Shown here: positions 1-8,373 of the stretch, in pieces
How positions within the stretch are numbered: position 1 is the first letter of the stretch
Layout: each line of letters starts with the position of its first letter
IMG/VR virus record: IMGVR_UViG_3300045996_000198
Span: 1-30,398 of that record
Strand: one strand, 5' to 3'
DNA length: 30,398 nucleotides
Source: a virus
Notes under the pieces: model-generated
Database searches by the model: none
Seen by the model: only the letters and a program-made list of their open reading frames with translations
Told to the model about the DNA's origin: nothing
Made by a program: the position numbers and the translations under genes

Positions 1-293
1 CTTGGGAAGTTATCGGTGACGGACACGTTGTCGTAGGTATAAATCGTGGAGTAGTTGACGCCATCGGTAGAACCGTCAATTCTAAACTTGTAGATCCCAT
101 CCCAGTAAGCAGACGCAATGCCGGCCGAATCAGACTCGAGCGGTTGAGCAACGGTGGCTGATTTCGTGCGGGTGGTGTAGCCGTCTTTAAGTGTAGTAGT
201 TCCAGCTGAGTAGTGATAAATCTTTAATGTGTAGAGCGTACCGGAAGAATTAAAGTACGGTCCGAAGGCTTTGAACTGGGCATTTGTCGCCAC
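1..293 (-). CDS. Tail fibre / appendage protein, N-terminal part (cut by window edge)
   Basis: An open frame runs leftward off the window from a GTG at 293-291, preceded by a perfect AGGAGG at 306-301 with a 7-nt spacer. The translated start is MATNAQFKAFGPYFNSSG, followed by a LYTLKIYHYSAGTTTLKDGY stretch and later YWDGIYKFRIDGS. That layout (AQFKAF, then a short strand, then 'Y.AGTTTLKDGYT', then 'G.YKF.I') is the common N-terminal module of phage tail fibres and appendages of the 'AQFKAF...GKLYTYAAGTT' type. Ninety-seven codons are visible without a stop. The gene is separated from the ejection-protein gene by about 60 nt, so it has its own ribosome-binding site and is not coupled by overlap. 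The C-terminal receptor-binding part lies outside the window. Confidence 0.75.
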   Translation of the reverse strand, partial: MATNAQFKAFGPYFNSSGTLYTLKIYHYSAGTTTLKDGYTTRTKSATVAQPLESDSAGIASAYWDGIYKFRIDGSTDGVNYSTIYTYDNVSVTDNFP

Positions 294-356
294 TGTGACT
301 CCTCCTGTTGGAGTAAGCCGGGGAAGCCACAGTGAAACGTGGGGTGCCGGGGGAAA

Positions 357-1802
357 CTATTGAGAAGCTATATCGTCATAGTCTGAAAGCGATTTACCTA
401 TCATGGCCCCTCTGATTGCTGGGCCAGCGTCTGGATGTGCAGTTAAACCACTTTGGTAACGTTCGCTAAGTATAAACCTTCTTGCCGGACTACGCAATAA
501 CGGCAAGCCAGCAGCAGCTAAACCTGCCGGTCCACCTACCGCGCCATACCCTATTGTGCCGAGCATGGCAGATGAAAAGGCATCGGTTCCAGCCACGGCC
601 GCAGGGGGTACAGCGGAGGCATCCCGAGTGACACGCGGGAACGCCTGTGCGAACTTGCCAATGACTTTAAGCTCTCCAGTCAGCGGTTGGCCTTTATCGA
701 GCATCCTGCCAATCATCGCAGCCGACACGTTGCCATCCCCCAGGTTCAGGGACCGCTCCACCACGAAGGTTCTGGCGTATAGCTGGTTTGCAGCCTTTAG
801 CTTGGCCATTAATTCAGGCTTGCCAGCCGCCTCAGCAATCCGCTCCAAATCTCCCTCTATGGACTTAGCCAGATTGCTTGCAGATTCAGCCTTATCAAGC
901 ATGGCTGGGTCGCCCAAACGGGCATGGGCTGTATAAAACTTTTTCGCATCGGCTCTAGCCTGCTTTAAATCTTCAGCAAGGCTGGTGCTGTGGAAGCGAG
1001 GAAACCAGTCCATCTTCGTTGTTGACCGTAATTCATCTACCTGATCGTATATCTTGCCAGCCTGTTCCCTGACATCCTCAATAGCTGCCATAGTAATAGG
1101 GGCATCATCAGGAAGCCCAATAGCCCTAGCAGCTAGTTTGTTGGTGACAGCCTGGTTACGTATGGCAGCGTCTTGAGCAATCGCCGCTTTACCAGCCACG
1201 CTCTCAAGTTTGTTTCCGACTGCCGATGAAGCCACTGTTGAGGGCTGAACGACATAGCCAGCTTTTCTGGCATCCTTCAATGTCACGGCCCCGGTAGGCG
1301 TTAGATTGTCTGCCTGTTTCGCACTGAACCCACCAACAGCTACAGAAGTGGCAACCCCAGTAGCTACCTTCAGCAAATCGCTTCCGGTGAGTTCCTTCGC
1401 AGCCTGTCCAGCGGTTCCGCTGATTGCGCCAGTTGCGAGGTTCCTAGCGACTCCCATAAGGCCCTTCGCGGGGGATGCCGCCGCACTAATGGCTGTCTGA
1501 ATCGCTGTATCTACATACCGCTGTTCCGCTGTCACTGGTTCCTTGGCTGGGTCGTACAAGCCAACCGCTTCCGCACCTTTCAGCGGATAGTTCGGCGTCA
1601 TGGTCGCTTCTTCTTTAATCTGTGGATGCATGGCACCAGCTGCGGTCTTAGCCATGTTCCACAAATCAACAGGAGTATTCACGACACCGGCTACAGCCTT
1701 CACAACAGCGTTACCAGCAACGTCCAGCATGGAAGGATCGGTGTGGACAGTGTTTTCCTGTTCAGCCCTGGCCCTAAATTCAAACTCTTCTAGTTCGTTC
1801 AT
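357..1802 (-). CDS. Putative internal virion / DNA ejection protein
   Basis: A 481-aa protein, last in the cluster of ejection-type genes. I chose the ATG at 1802 because it makes a 4-nt ATGA overlap with the upstream stop; an in-frame ATG 18 nt earlier (1820) is possible. The sequence is Ala/Gly-rich with low-complexity helical stretches. It contains hydrophobic Gly/Ala segments near residues 100-165 and 410-445 (for example GTIGYGAVGGPAGLAAAGLP), and a charged helical middle with lysine/glutamate heptad-like stretches (about 260-350). I recognise no enzymatic motif. Position next to gp7-like and coiled-coil virion proteins, plus the potential membrane-active segments, suggest it is packaged and ejected with the DNA, as P22 gp16/gp20 are. 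Family assignment is by context only. Confidence 0.7.
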   Translation of the reverse strand: MNELEEFEFRARAEQENTVHTDPSMLDVAGNAVVKAVAGVVNTPVDLWNMAKTAAGAMHPQIKEEATMTPNYPLKGAEAVGLYDPAKEPVTAEQRYVDTAIQTAISAAASPAKGLMGVARNLATGAISGTAGQAAKELTGSDLLKVATGVATSVAVGGFSAKQADNLTPTGAVTLKDARKAGYVVQPSTVASSAVGNKLESVAGKAAIAQDAAIRNQAVTNKLAARAIGLPDDAPITMAAIEDVREQAGKIYDQVDELRSTTKMDWFPRFHSTSLAEDLKQARADAKKFYTAHARLGDPAMLDKAESASNLAKSIEGDLERIAEAAGKPELMAKLKAANQLYARTFVVERSLNLGDGNVSAAMIGRMLDKGQPLTGELKVIGKFAQAFPRVTRDASAVPPAAVAGTDAFSSAMLGTIGYGAVGGPAGLAAAGLPLLRSPARRFILSERYQSGLTAHPDAGPAIRGAMIGKSLSDYDDIASQ

Positions 1803-3754
1803 TTGTGACTCTTCTTCCATTCTTGGTATCGGCGTTCCTTGTCAGGATCATTGAATGGTGCCACTCCACTAGGGGCTTTAGGTGATGCTGCTGATGGTAC
1901 GGCTTGTCCTTCAAACATCGGATGAGCGTCTGAATACGCCTGGAGTTCATCGTAGAATCCTTCATCCAGTTGGCCATGTTTCTTCCGATATGTCCTAGCA
2001 ATTTCAGCCACCTTCTGAACCCGTTTGGCAACCTTGCGACCAGTTTCAATAATGAGCTTGTTGCCTTCTGGTGTTGTTTCTAGTCCAGGCGTCATGCTTA
2101 CCAAGAACTCTCTGTCTGCATCGGACATGGCACCTGGCATTCCTGCACCGCCAGATGGATTGCGTAGCTCTAAAGCCATCTGTCGTGCTAGGGCTTGAGC
2201 GGCTTGCTTTGCGCCCAACTTTGGATCTAGGTCAATCCCGAACGACTTGGCCAGCGAATTGAACTGTGTCCCGACAGTGGTTAGTCTCCCAGTTTCTACG
2301 CCTTCCAGTAACTGCTCCATGCGGCTCAACCGTGCCAAATTGTCATTTGCTGCCGCGGCTAACTTTTGCGTATTGACAAACTCCTCACCGAAACCAGCCC
2401 CAACCTTCTGGGCCTCAGCTTTCTCCTGGCTCATGGTGATAGCAATGGGAATCCTGTCAGGGTCCTTGAGTGCCTTCGTAATATCCGACACACTGACTTC
2501 GTTCTCCGCTGCAATCCGTCCCGCCTGCTTCAGTGCGGCTTCCTGTCCGATCTTCGCCGCTAAGTCCGTGAGTTGTTGCTGGCCTTTCGCAATGCGACCC
2601 TTCTCCGCTTGGGCTACACTAAACTCTCTCTCCTTCAGATCCAGCGTCCCGCGTTGAACATCTAGCCGTTCTGTCGCCATGCGCTTGCGTTCATCTAAAG
2701 TTGAGAGATGGAACGAGGCATCTTCATAGGCAGAATGTAATGCGCCATAGTTTTCTAGCGTTGAATCTTCGGCAAATTTTAATTGAGCCCGGTTGATATT
2801 GGACTGGAATCTAAGAGCCTCCACTTGGGCCTGAACAGTCTGCAAGCTCTCCCCTTCCTTCGGTGCATCAGCCCCAGATGCCAACAACTCTAAACGGGTC
2901 TCTAATTGCATCTGCATTTGATCCATTTGCTTGAGCCCAGCCCTTAATTTTTCTTTGGCCTGATCTTTATTTTTAAGAAACTCATCCACATCAGCGTTCT
3001 TGAAGCGTGCCAACTTCCGTAGTTCTTCGGCTTTCTGCCGGCCCATGTTGACTACGTTCTTTTCATACTCCTGGTCCATTTTGCCCATGGCATCAAGCAC
3101 GGGTCCGATTCTATCAAGAAAGCCCTTGGTCGCAATGACTGTCGGAATCAATGACCGCTCCTGCACATGGACATTCGCTACAATCTGCTCAGTCTCCATG
3201 CGCTTGGCTTTAAGGGCTTGCTCCTTTTCCTGCTCTAGCCCAGTCTTAGCCACCACATTCGCCGCCTGTGTTTGCACGGCCGGAGAGGACACAGTGAGTT
3301 GAGCCATCGCTGGAGAACTGCCTAACCCTGCTGCCGTATTCAGTTCCTTTGCCCCACGTTGCGCTAAGAGCCGCTGTGATTCCTCTTCCACTAACTTCCG
3401 AGAGGCAGGACTCGCTTTGAGCCATTTGTCATAGGCCGCCTTGTACTCAGGGCTATCAGGATGGTGCGAAGCCAGGGCATCAAAGGTCGAAGGCGTAGCA
3501 TAGAACTCATCCACGTTCGGCACCGCAGCCCCTAGTCCGCGATTCTCCATTAGCTTCCTAAACAATGGATACTGAGCCATAGGGGGAGCGTCTTTGTAGA
3601 GTTGCTGCAAGGCCGACTCATCCTGCGCCCTCTTGCTCTGTTCCAGTTGGGCCTGATTAATCGCTATGTTCTCCTGCTGATTCAGGAGTTGCATAGCCTG
3701 CATCCCAGTTTGCATAGGGTTGAAATAGTCAGTCAGGGGGCGAATCTCAGCCAT
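1799..3754 (-). CDS. Large coiled-coil internal virion protein
   Basis: A 651-aa, mostly helical, Gln/Glu/Lys/Ala-rich protein starting MAEIRPLTDYFNPMQTGMQA, with AAAGG about 9 nt before the ATG. Long heptad-like stretches occupy about residues 170-440 (ELRKLARF, LKQMDQMQMQLETRLELL, TERLDVQRGTLDLKEREF). The C-terminal quarter holds a compact segment (MALELRNPSGGAGMPGAMSD, then REFLVSMTPGLETTPEG, then a basic helix and DEGFYDELQAY), an arrangement I associate with ejection proteins of P22/T7-like phages. There is no signal peptide. It probably lies inside the capsid and is delivered with the genome. The downstream gene overlaps by 4 nt. Its promoter-proximal end overlaps the outward-facing promoter of the plus-strand gene at 3809. 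Confidence 0.75.
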   Translation of the reverse strand: MAEIRPLTDYFNPMQTGMQAMQLLNQQENIAINQAQLEQSKRAQDESALQQLYKDAPPMAQYPLFRKLMENRGLGAAVPNVDEFYATPSTFDALASHHPDSPEYKAAYDKWLKASPASRKLVEEESQRLLAQRGAKELNTAAGLGSSPAMAQLTVSSPAVQTQAANVVAKTGLEQEKEQALKAKRMETEQIVANVHVQERSLIPTVIATKGFLDRIGPVLDAMGKMDQEYEKNVVNMGRQKAEELRKLARFKNADVDEFLKNKDQAKEKLRAGLKQMDQMQMQLETRLELLASGADAPKEGESLQTVQAQVEALRFQSNINRAQLKFAEDSTLENYGALHSAYEDASFHLSTLDERKRMATERLDVQRGTLDLKEREFSVAQAEKGRIAKGQQQLTDLAAKIGQEAALKQAGRIAAENEVSVSDITKALKDPDRIPIAITMSQEKAEAQKVGAGFGEEFVNTQKLAAAANDNLARLSRMEQLLEGVETGRLTTVGTQFNSLAKSFGIDLDPKLGAKQAAQALARQMALELRNPSGGAGMPGAMSDADREFLVSMTPGLETTPEGNKLIIETGRKVAKRVQKVAEIARTYRKKHGQLDEGFYDELQAYSDAHPMFEGQAVPSAASPKAPSGVAPFNDPDKERRYQEWKKSHK

Positions 3755-3755
3755 G

Positions 3756-3785
3756 TTGACAAGCCTTTCAGTAGGGGCGTACCAT
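3756..3785 (+). promoter_or_regulatory. Candidate sigma-70 promoter for the plus-strand gene
   Basis: Exact TTGACA -35 box at 3756-3761, then an 18-nt spacer and TACCAT at 3780-3785 (4 of 6 to the TATAAT consensus). It lies about 20 nt upstream of the strong Shine-Dalgarno sequence of the plus-strand gene at 3809 and faces that gene. It falls at the start of the divergently transcribed 651-aa gene. Sequence match only; no expression evidence. Confidence 0.5.
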
Positions 3786-3808
3786 TATAGACATACAGGA
3801 GGTGGCCC

Positions 3809-4126
3809 ATGAGAACCTTACTCACATTCATCGCGTTATTGATTGCTTCACCAGCGTTCGCTATGAGCGAAAGCGCCTTGAACTTCTGTAAAAGCATGAA
3901 AGACCCAATGCAATGCGTCAGCGAGTTTCTCACCGCTGAACGTGAAGCGAGACAAGAACGTGTCGCCTTGGAGGTCGCAGAAATCCAAGCCAGCGGAATG
4001 GCCGCATTTGGCTCAGGTTTCGCCATGATAAATGGAGTCAACCAAGGTCTTGCTACCATGCGCGTTCAACCTTACTCTGTCCCGTTTCAACCTGTCGCAT
4101 TACCGTTCCCACAGGCTGGACGTTAG
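3809..4126 (+). CDS. Small secreted protein, opposite-strand moron-like gene
   Basis: The only convincing plus-strand gene in the window. It encodes 105 aa starting MRTLLTFIALLIASPAFAMS, a textbook Sec signal peptide with an AFA cleavage site at residues 16-18. The mature part is short and has two cysteines (residues 27 and 36, FCKSMKDPMQC), a charged helix (EREARQERVALEVAEIQ) and a Pro/Gln-rich tail. AGGAGG stands 6 nt before the ATG and a promoter-like sequence lies just upstream. The gene exactly fills the space between two minus-strand genes, and its 3' end overlaps one of them by 4 nt. Independent promoter, opposite orientation and export signal are what is expected of a phage 'moron' expressed outside the late operon. 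I do not recognise the family. Confidence 0.75.
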   Translation: MRTLLTFIALLIASPAFAMSESALNFCKSMKDPMQCVSEFLTAEREARQERVALEVAEIQASGMAAFGSGFAMINGVNQGLATMRVQPYSVPFQPVALPFPQAGR

Positions 4127-4135
4127 CGACCAGCC
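4114..4135. other. Inverted repeat spanning two convergent stop codons
   Basis: GGCTGG (4114-4119) and CCAGCC (4130-4135) form a perfect 6-bp stem with a 10-nt loop. The loop contains the stop codons of both convergent genes. There is no T-tract on either strand, so it is not a standard intrinsic terminator. It could slow polymerase or stabilise the converging mRNA ends, or be incidental. Confidence 0.3.
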
Positions 4136-5151
4136 GTTAATGGGTCAAAGTCCATGGTTTGGCTGTAGCTGGCTGTGCCTGTCGGAACTGCCTTATTTCT
4201 CGCCATGAGGTTGTTGAACATATTGTAGTTCAACCCTGCTCCGACTGCCCCGTTGACCGCATTGCCTACGCCTACCGCCGTATTTGCCCACGCATTCCCC
4301 TCGCCAATAATCCCTTGTGCCGCAGCATTCCCCGCCCCAATCTGCATATTGGCGACACCTTGAGAGGTTCCGGTAAGCGCACCGGCACCAGCTACAGAGG
4401 CGTTCAGACCACCACCAAAGAGAAGGCTCATTTTTGCGAAGTCCCTGTTTTCCTGATCCACCATGCGAGCGTACTGACGTTCTGTTTCACCCGCTCCAAG
4501 CTCAATCAATCCCCTACGTTTCTCTTCCGCTTCAAAGCCTGAGCCACTCAACCCTCGAGCGGCAAAATGCCGGTCCATTGTGCGGCCGAGCAATTCAGCT
4601 TGGAACTGATACCAGGGGGAGGCTTCGACTGGCTTCCTTTCAGGAATTGCCTGTCGTGTCGCTTGCACCTGCTGAGCTTGACCAATTTGCAGTTCGGCTT
4701 GTTTATTGAATGTGGCTAACTTGGCTTCAGCCTCACGAATCTTAGTCTGAACCGAGTTCAAGTCTGCATGGAAGGCATCACGCCGCCGTTCGCTCGCATT
4801 CTTTCCGGTAAAGGTCTGATACGTTTCCCATTGCGGAATCGTCGCTTTCAGTCGGTCAATTTCACCTTGCAACGCTATCCTCTGGGTGTCCACATTGTTC
4901 TGGATCTGCTCAGGTGAATACACAATGTTCTGGAGGGTGTTCCCAGCGTTCAGGCCAAACTGGCGGTAGGGGTCCAGGTACGCTATTGCATCACGGCCCC
5001 CCGCTTGCTGGGTGGTAATGCCGAGATAGGCCGCGTCCTGCTGTGCTGCCGCTGCATCCTTCGCCGCTCCGCTCTGCATGGACCCGCTGAGAATTGATGT
5101 TCCACCGGCTAGTAATGCTGACCCGCCGATAGCCACTGCTACCCAAGACAT
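4123..5151 (-). CDS. gp7-like DNA transfer / ejection protein
   Basis: A 342-aa protein with a hydrophobic, Gly/Ala-rich N-terminus (MSWVAVAIGGSALLAGGTSI, residues 1-22). A Gln/Ala-rich helical region follows, with coiled-coil potential around residues 85-165, then a DRHFAARGLSGSGFEAEEKR segment near 195-213. The C-terminal half is Gly/Ala/Asn-rich (GVANMQIGAGNAAAQGIIGE). This order (membrane-active glycine-rich N-terminus, 'AARGLSGSG' motif, helical core) is typical of P22 gp7-type DNA transfer proteins found next to tail genes in podovirus-like metagenomic phages. It overlaps the upstream cupin gene by 13 nt and converges with the plus-strand gene at 3809-4126. Confidence 0.7.
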   Translation of the reverse strand: MSWVAVAIGGSALLAGGTSILSGSMQSGAAKDAAAAQQDAAYLGITTQQAGGRDAIAYLDPYRQFGLNAGNTLQNIVYSPEQIQNNVDTQRIALQGEIDRLKATIPQWETYQTFTGKNASERRRDAFHADLNSVQTKIREAEAKLATFNKQAELQIGQAQQVQATRQAIPERKPVEASPWYQFQAELLGRTMDRHFAARGLSGSGFEAEEKRRGLIELGAGETERQYARMVDQENRDFAKMSLLFGGGLNASVAGAGALTGTSQGVANMQIGAGNAAAQGIIGEGNAWANTAVGVGNAVNGAVGAGLNYNMFNNLMARNKAVPTGTASYSQTMDFDPLTAGR

Positions 5152-5618
5152 GGTTTCACCTCTTGTGCGTCAATCACGTTGCTGTCTAACGACTCAAAGT
5201 CCGGTACAATCAACACTGCTTCTAGTTGGTCTAAGTCCTTCACATCGTCTACGTTCGCATGAATCGTGGTCCACACCGTATCTTCATGGGCATAGCCCGC
5301 TCGCTTCGTTCCTGGTGGAGAGACTATCGTATGTGGAGCCTTGACCCGCTTGGGGCCATTCTCCGTCAATACCGAGATGTCCCCTTGACTAATAATGTTC
5401 ATGTGCTCAGTCTTGTGTATCTTGCCAGTTAAGAGCGTTCCCTTCGGAATGAATATCTCCCTAGCGTAGACTCCCTTAGAGAAGTGGTGCGTCACCTTGA
5501 TGTCAACCTGTGGACACTTCTTCATCTCCTGCTCAAGATAGGCCAACTTCTCCCGCACCGACTTATCCTGAACGGCATCGGTCACTGTCGCTACAATGTC
5601 AGCGCATTCAGGTTCCAT
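5139..5618 (-). CDS. Cupin-like small protein
   Basis: A 159-aa protein whose ATG at 5618 overlaps the tailspike stop by 1 nt (TGATG). After an N-terminal helix with a cysteine (KKCPQVDIKVTHHFS), residues about 45-125 read like a single-domain cupin/RmlC barrel: REIFIPKGTLLTGKIHKTEH, then NIISQGDISVLTENG, then APHTIVSPPGTKRAGYAHED. The metal-site histidines of enzymatic cupins are only partly represented (H71, H97 and H112 are candidates), so catalysis is unproven. Phages often carry such cupin-fold proteins in their tail gene clusters; the role is unknown. Coupling to the tailspike suggests it is made with it, perhaps as an assembly or accessory factor. Confidence 0.65.
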   Translation of the reverse strand: MEPECADIVATVTDAVQDKSVREKLAYLEQEMKKCPQVDIKVTHHFSKGVYAREIFIPKGTLLTGKIHKTEHMNIISQGDISVLTENGPKRVKAPHTIVSPPGTKRAGYAHEDTVWTTIHANVDDVKDLDQLEAVLIVPDFESLDSNVIDAQEVKPCLG

Positions 5619-6946
5619 CAGAACGCCGCTCCACCGTCAATGCGGAATCGCTCGCCACCAGCGTAGATAATGATGTTCCTATCCCCGGCTCCATTGTCCT
5701 CAATAATAATGGACCCATCTTCCGATGCCGCTGCTGCTGGCAGTGAGGCAGTTGCAATGATGGGTATGCGCCTACGCCTGCCGCTTGAGTTTAACGCAGA
5801 GCCGCCATACACATAGTCGGCCGTATTGGGAATCGGCTTATTCGCCAGGTCATCCTGAATGCTGTCGTAGAGAATATAGTCAGTGAGCGTAGCCGTAGAG
5901 CCCTGCTGCCAAAAGCAGTTCTTGAACGAAAGGTGATTGCCGCTCAAGGCTGTAGCATTAAACGCCTCGAGGGTGGCGCTGCCATAGAGCACCGTATCGA
6001 AATTGGCGTATGGCACCTTGCGGAGATACACACCCTTTCTCGTTGGGTCCAAGAAGCAACTCTCAACCACTAACCCCTGCATCCCGGTATTGTGGGCAAT
6101 ATAGATGGAGTGAGCCGTATCATCCGTCCCCTGCTCGGTTCGCATCCCACGAATACGAAGATTGTTGGCAGCTAGGCTGGTCGTCGTATCGTTCCAATAG
6201 AGCCCATAGGTGCCGACAACCCACGGGTTCGCCCCATCAAATTCCACGTTGGAAAGATTCACTCCATCGTCAATCGTGACGCAGGGGTTATCGTTCGCAA
6301 TCAGATAGAGGTCTTGGAAATGGAAGTGGTCTATATCAATCGTGCTATTGGGATTGCCAGCAATGACCACTGGCTTATCGCAGGCACTATAGAGGTTTCG
6401 GATTTGCCCAAACTCCCGGCCCTTGGTACGCAGCCCGATACTATCGGCCCCTGACCAGTACAGCGTGCTTCCAACCGTCACGCTCCCGTTAATCGTGACA
6501 TTCTCAATGAGGTAGCCGCTGCTATCAATGAGGTCAATCGCCACCTTGGTATAGGTGGAATCATCTGACTGGAAGGAAATGTCACGCAATGACCCTTGGA
6601 CCAGCAAGTTACCGCTATCGCTGAACTCTAAGCATGTACCATTGGCAGTGGGAGCAAAAACTATAGTGGTGACATAGACTCCAGCCCCACGTATATGAAG
6701 CCGCTGCCCACTTGCCGTGAGCTTTGAAGTGACCTTATACCGTCCAGGCCCAATGAATACTTCGGCATTATCGCCAGCCTCATCCAAGGCTCGCTGGATC
6801 GCTGCCGTGGCATCAGCTACCCCATCTCCCAACCGTGGATCTACGGCCACCTCCGCGCTCGTATTGGCGAGTAGGTGCATATAAATCTCATCGAGATAAT
6901 CAAGCATCTCGTTCGGGTCTGGAAGGCGTGGCGGTATGCTTATCAC
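5618..6946 (-). CDS. Tailspike with right-handed beta-helix (pectate-lyase-3 type)
   Basis: A 442-aa protein starting with GTG inside a GTGA overlap with the gp10-like gene. After a short alpha-helical N-terminus (residues 1-30), residues 37-75 carry the diagnostic DPRLGDGVADATAAIQRALD start and a VFIGPGRYKV segment, as in pectate_lyase_3/tailspike beta-helices. About 300 residues of beta-helix rungs follow (repeated N.T/I.G turns, FQDLYLIANDNPCVTIDDG). The C-terminus (EDGSIIIEDNGAGDRNIIIY) is a small strand-rich domain with IIIYAGGERFRIDGG at the end. There is no signal peptide, so it is probably a virion tailspike binding or cleaving a surface polysaccharide. Catalytic residues cannot be named from sequence alone. 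Confidence 0.85.
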   Translation of the reverse strand: MISIPPRLPDPNEMLDYLDEIYMHLLANTSAEVAVDPRLGDGVADATAAIQRALDEAGDNAEVFIGPGRYKVTSKLTASGQRLHIRGAGVYVTTIVFAPTANGTCLEFSDSGNLLVQGSLRDISFQSDDSTYTKVAIDLIDSSGYLIENVTINGSVTVGSTLYWSGADSIGLRTKGREFGQIRNLYSACDKPVVIAGNPNSTIDIDHFHFQDLYLIANDNPCVTIDDGVNLSNVEFDGANPWVVGTYGLYWNDTTTSLAANNLRIRGMRTEQGTDDTAHSIYIAHNTGMQGLVVESCFLDPTRKGVYLRKVPYANFDTVLYGSATLEAFNATALSGNHLSFKNCFWQQGSTATLTDYILYDSIQDDLANKPIPNTADYVYGGSALNSSGRRRRIPIIATASLPAAAASEDGSIIIEDNGAGDRNIIIYAGGERFRIDGGAAF

Positions 6947-8373
6947 TCCACGTTCTCCTGAGCATCCACCAACACAAACTCACACGCATCTGTATGGCAG
7001 ATTTCGTACTGTCTGAACTTATAGGCACCGAGCTTATGTGTACGGGCTTCTAGGTAGTGGTCTCCCACTTGGCCTAGCCGCAACTGTCGTTCGTTGCTCC
7101 AAGCCCCGTTATGATTGCGCCATCGAAGCGTCACGACTGGATCGGACACTGAGCTATTGCCCTGGCCCCGCTTGAAGCGAAAGACAATCTCAGAGGATTT
7201 CTTCTCATTGTAGGTGCCATGACTGATGAAGCCGGTACGCCGTAGTGTTCTGATTGGGTCGCCGTCATCGGTGTAGCAGTCAGTTTTGATCTTATAAATA
7301 CGGCCGTCCTGTCTGTCGCCAACTAGATGGAAGTTCCACCCCTTGGCATAACAATAGGAATGGCCCCTAAAGGCTTCGTACTCAGCAGACGCGGTATTCC
7401 AGTATCCCCACTGCGCCCAGCCACCCGTTTGGTAGTTATAGGCGAGTGTGGTCTTACCATTGGGGAAGCTCGTCACGTAGAGGGGGAAGCCGGCCACTTC
7501 AATGTTGTCGCTAATGGCATCCGAGACGATAGCAAATGACTGAATCAGTTTGTGATAGGGGAAGCTGATGTGGGTGGGGGTGCGGGAATCCAGCTTCACG
7601 AACCGCCGCTTGTTATCCAGCCACATCCAGTGGTTCCCGACTTGCCTGAATGTCTGCACAGCTGAACAGCCAGTAGGAATCAGGCCGTTCACCCGCCGCA
7701 CAAACGGGGTCACGCCGTCGTTGTACCAAATCTCAACCGATTCCTCTCCAACCAGCATGAGTTCAGACCAGCCTTCGTAGATCCCAAGCAAGTCATCGGG
7801 TCTGCCGGCCTTGCGAAAGGTGTCAGTGGCGGTCCATGAAGTCATATCATTCGGGTCGGAGAACTGGGCATCTCGTCCACCAGAGGTGGCAATCAGGTAG
7901 CCATCAAGGGTCGCAAGGTGACTCACAGTGGTTGGGGCTTGGGCATCAACCATGAGAGCGGTGCCATTCGTGGTGATGGGGGTGATGTCCGTTTGCAGGA
8001 TATACGTGCCATTCGTCCAATACAGGTTGCTTCTATCCGTCGCAAACGAGGCCCTGTTAATCGTTGGCACCGTCCCGACTTGGTTAATATCCGTCGCGGT
8101 GCCATCGTGCTCAATTTTCCAAAGGGCTCCAGTGGCGCTCACGGCAATAACCAAGTTATTGACTTCATCCCAGTAGAGCCCAATGATGGCTGGTAAGGCC
8201 GATGCGTCTATGTCGCCGTAGTCAATCGGCCAATCCTCAAGCCCTGGTCGCTTCACCGTATGGCCTAGCTCATTCACATAGCCGTCAATGAGGGCAGCCG
8301 ACACGCCGTCTAGCTCCACTTCATCCACGTTCGCGTATGGGTCTCCCGTTAACGGGAGTTCGCGCCAGCTCAT
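6943..8373 (-). CDS. gp10-like tail hub / packaged DNA stabilisation protein
   Basis: A 476-aa protein. I chose the ATG at 8373 because it overlaps the upstream stop by 4 nt (ATGA) and yields MSWRELPLTGDPYANVDEVE; the longer frame would overlap the HNH gene by 55 nt. Family hallmarks are the N-terminal LPL.G.Y stretch, repeated strand blades with 'GLYWDEVNNLVIAVSATGAL', 'FSDPNDMTSWT', 'LLGIYEGWSELMLVGEESVE' and 'EIWYNDG', and a C-terminal all-beta part. Proteins of the P22 gp10 family close the connector after packaging and anchor the tail needle and spikes. It sits between the gp4-like/ART genes and the tailspike, matching P22-type tail order. No needle gene (gp26) is apparent nearby. Confidence 0.8.
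   Translation of the reverse strand: MSWRELPLTGDPYANVDEVELDGVSAALIDGYVNELGHTVKRPGLEDWPIDYGDIDASALPAIIGLYWDEVNNLVIAVSATGALWKIEHDGTATDINQVGTVPTINRASFATDRSNLYWTNGTYILQTDITPITTNGTALMVDAQAPTTVSHLATLDGYLIATSGGRDAQFSDPNDMTSWTATDTFRKAGRPDDLLGIYEGWSELMLVGEESVEIWYNDGVTPFVRRVNGLIPTGCSAVQTFRQVGNHWMWLDNKRRFVKLDSRTPTHISFPYHKLIQSFAIVSDAISDNIEVAGFPLYVTSFPNGKTTLAYNYQTGGWAQWGYWNTASAEYEAFRGHSYCYAKGWNFHLVGDRQDGRIYKIKTDCYTDDGDPIRTLRRTGFISHGTYNEKKSSEIVFRFKRGQGNSSVSDPVVTLRWRNHNGAWSNERQLRLGQVGDHYLEARTHKLGAYKFRQYEICHTDACEFVLVDAQENVE

Noticed and set aside
294-356. Repeated GCCGGGG motifs as a terminator or binding site
   Set aside because: They are direct, not inverted, repeats and only a 4-bp stem can form; too weak to call.
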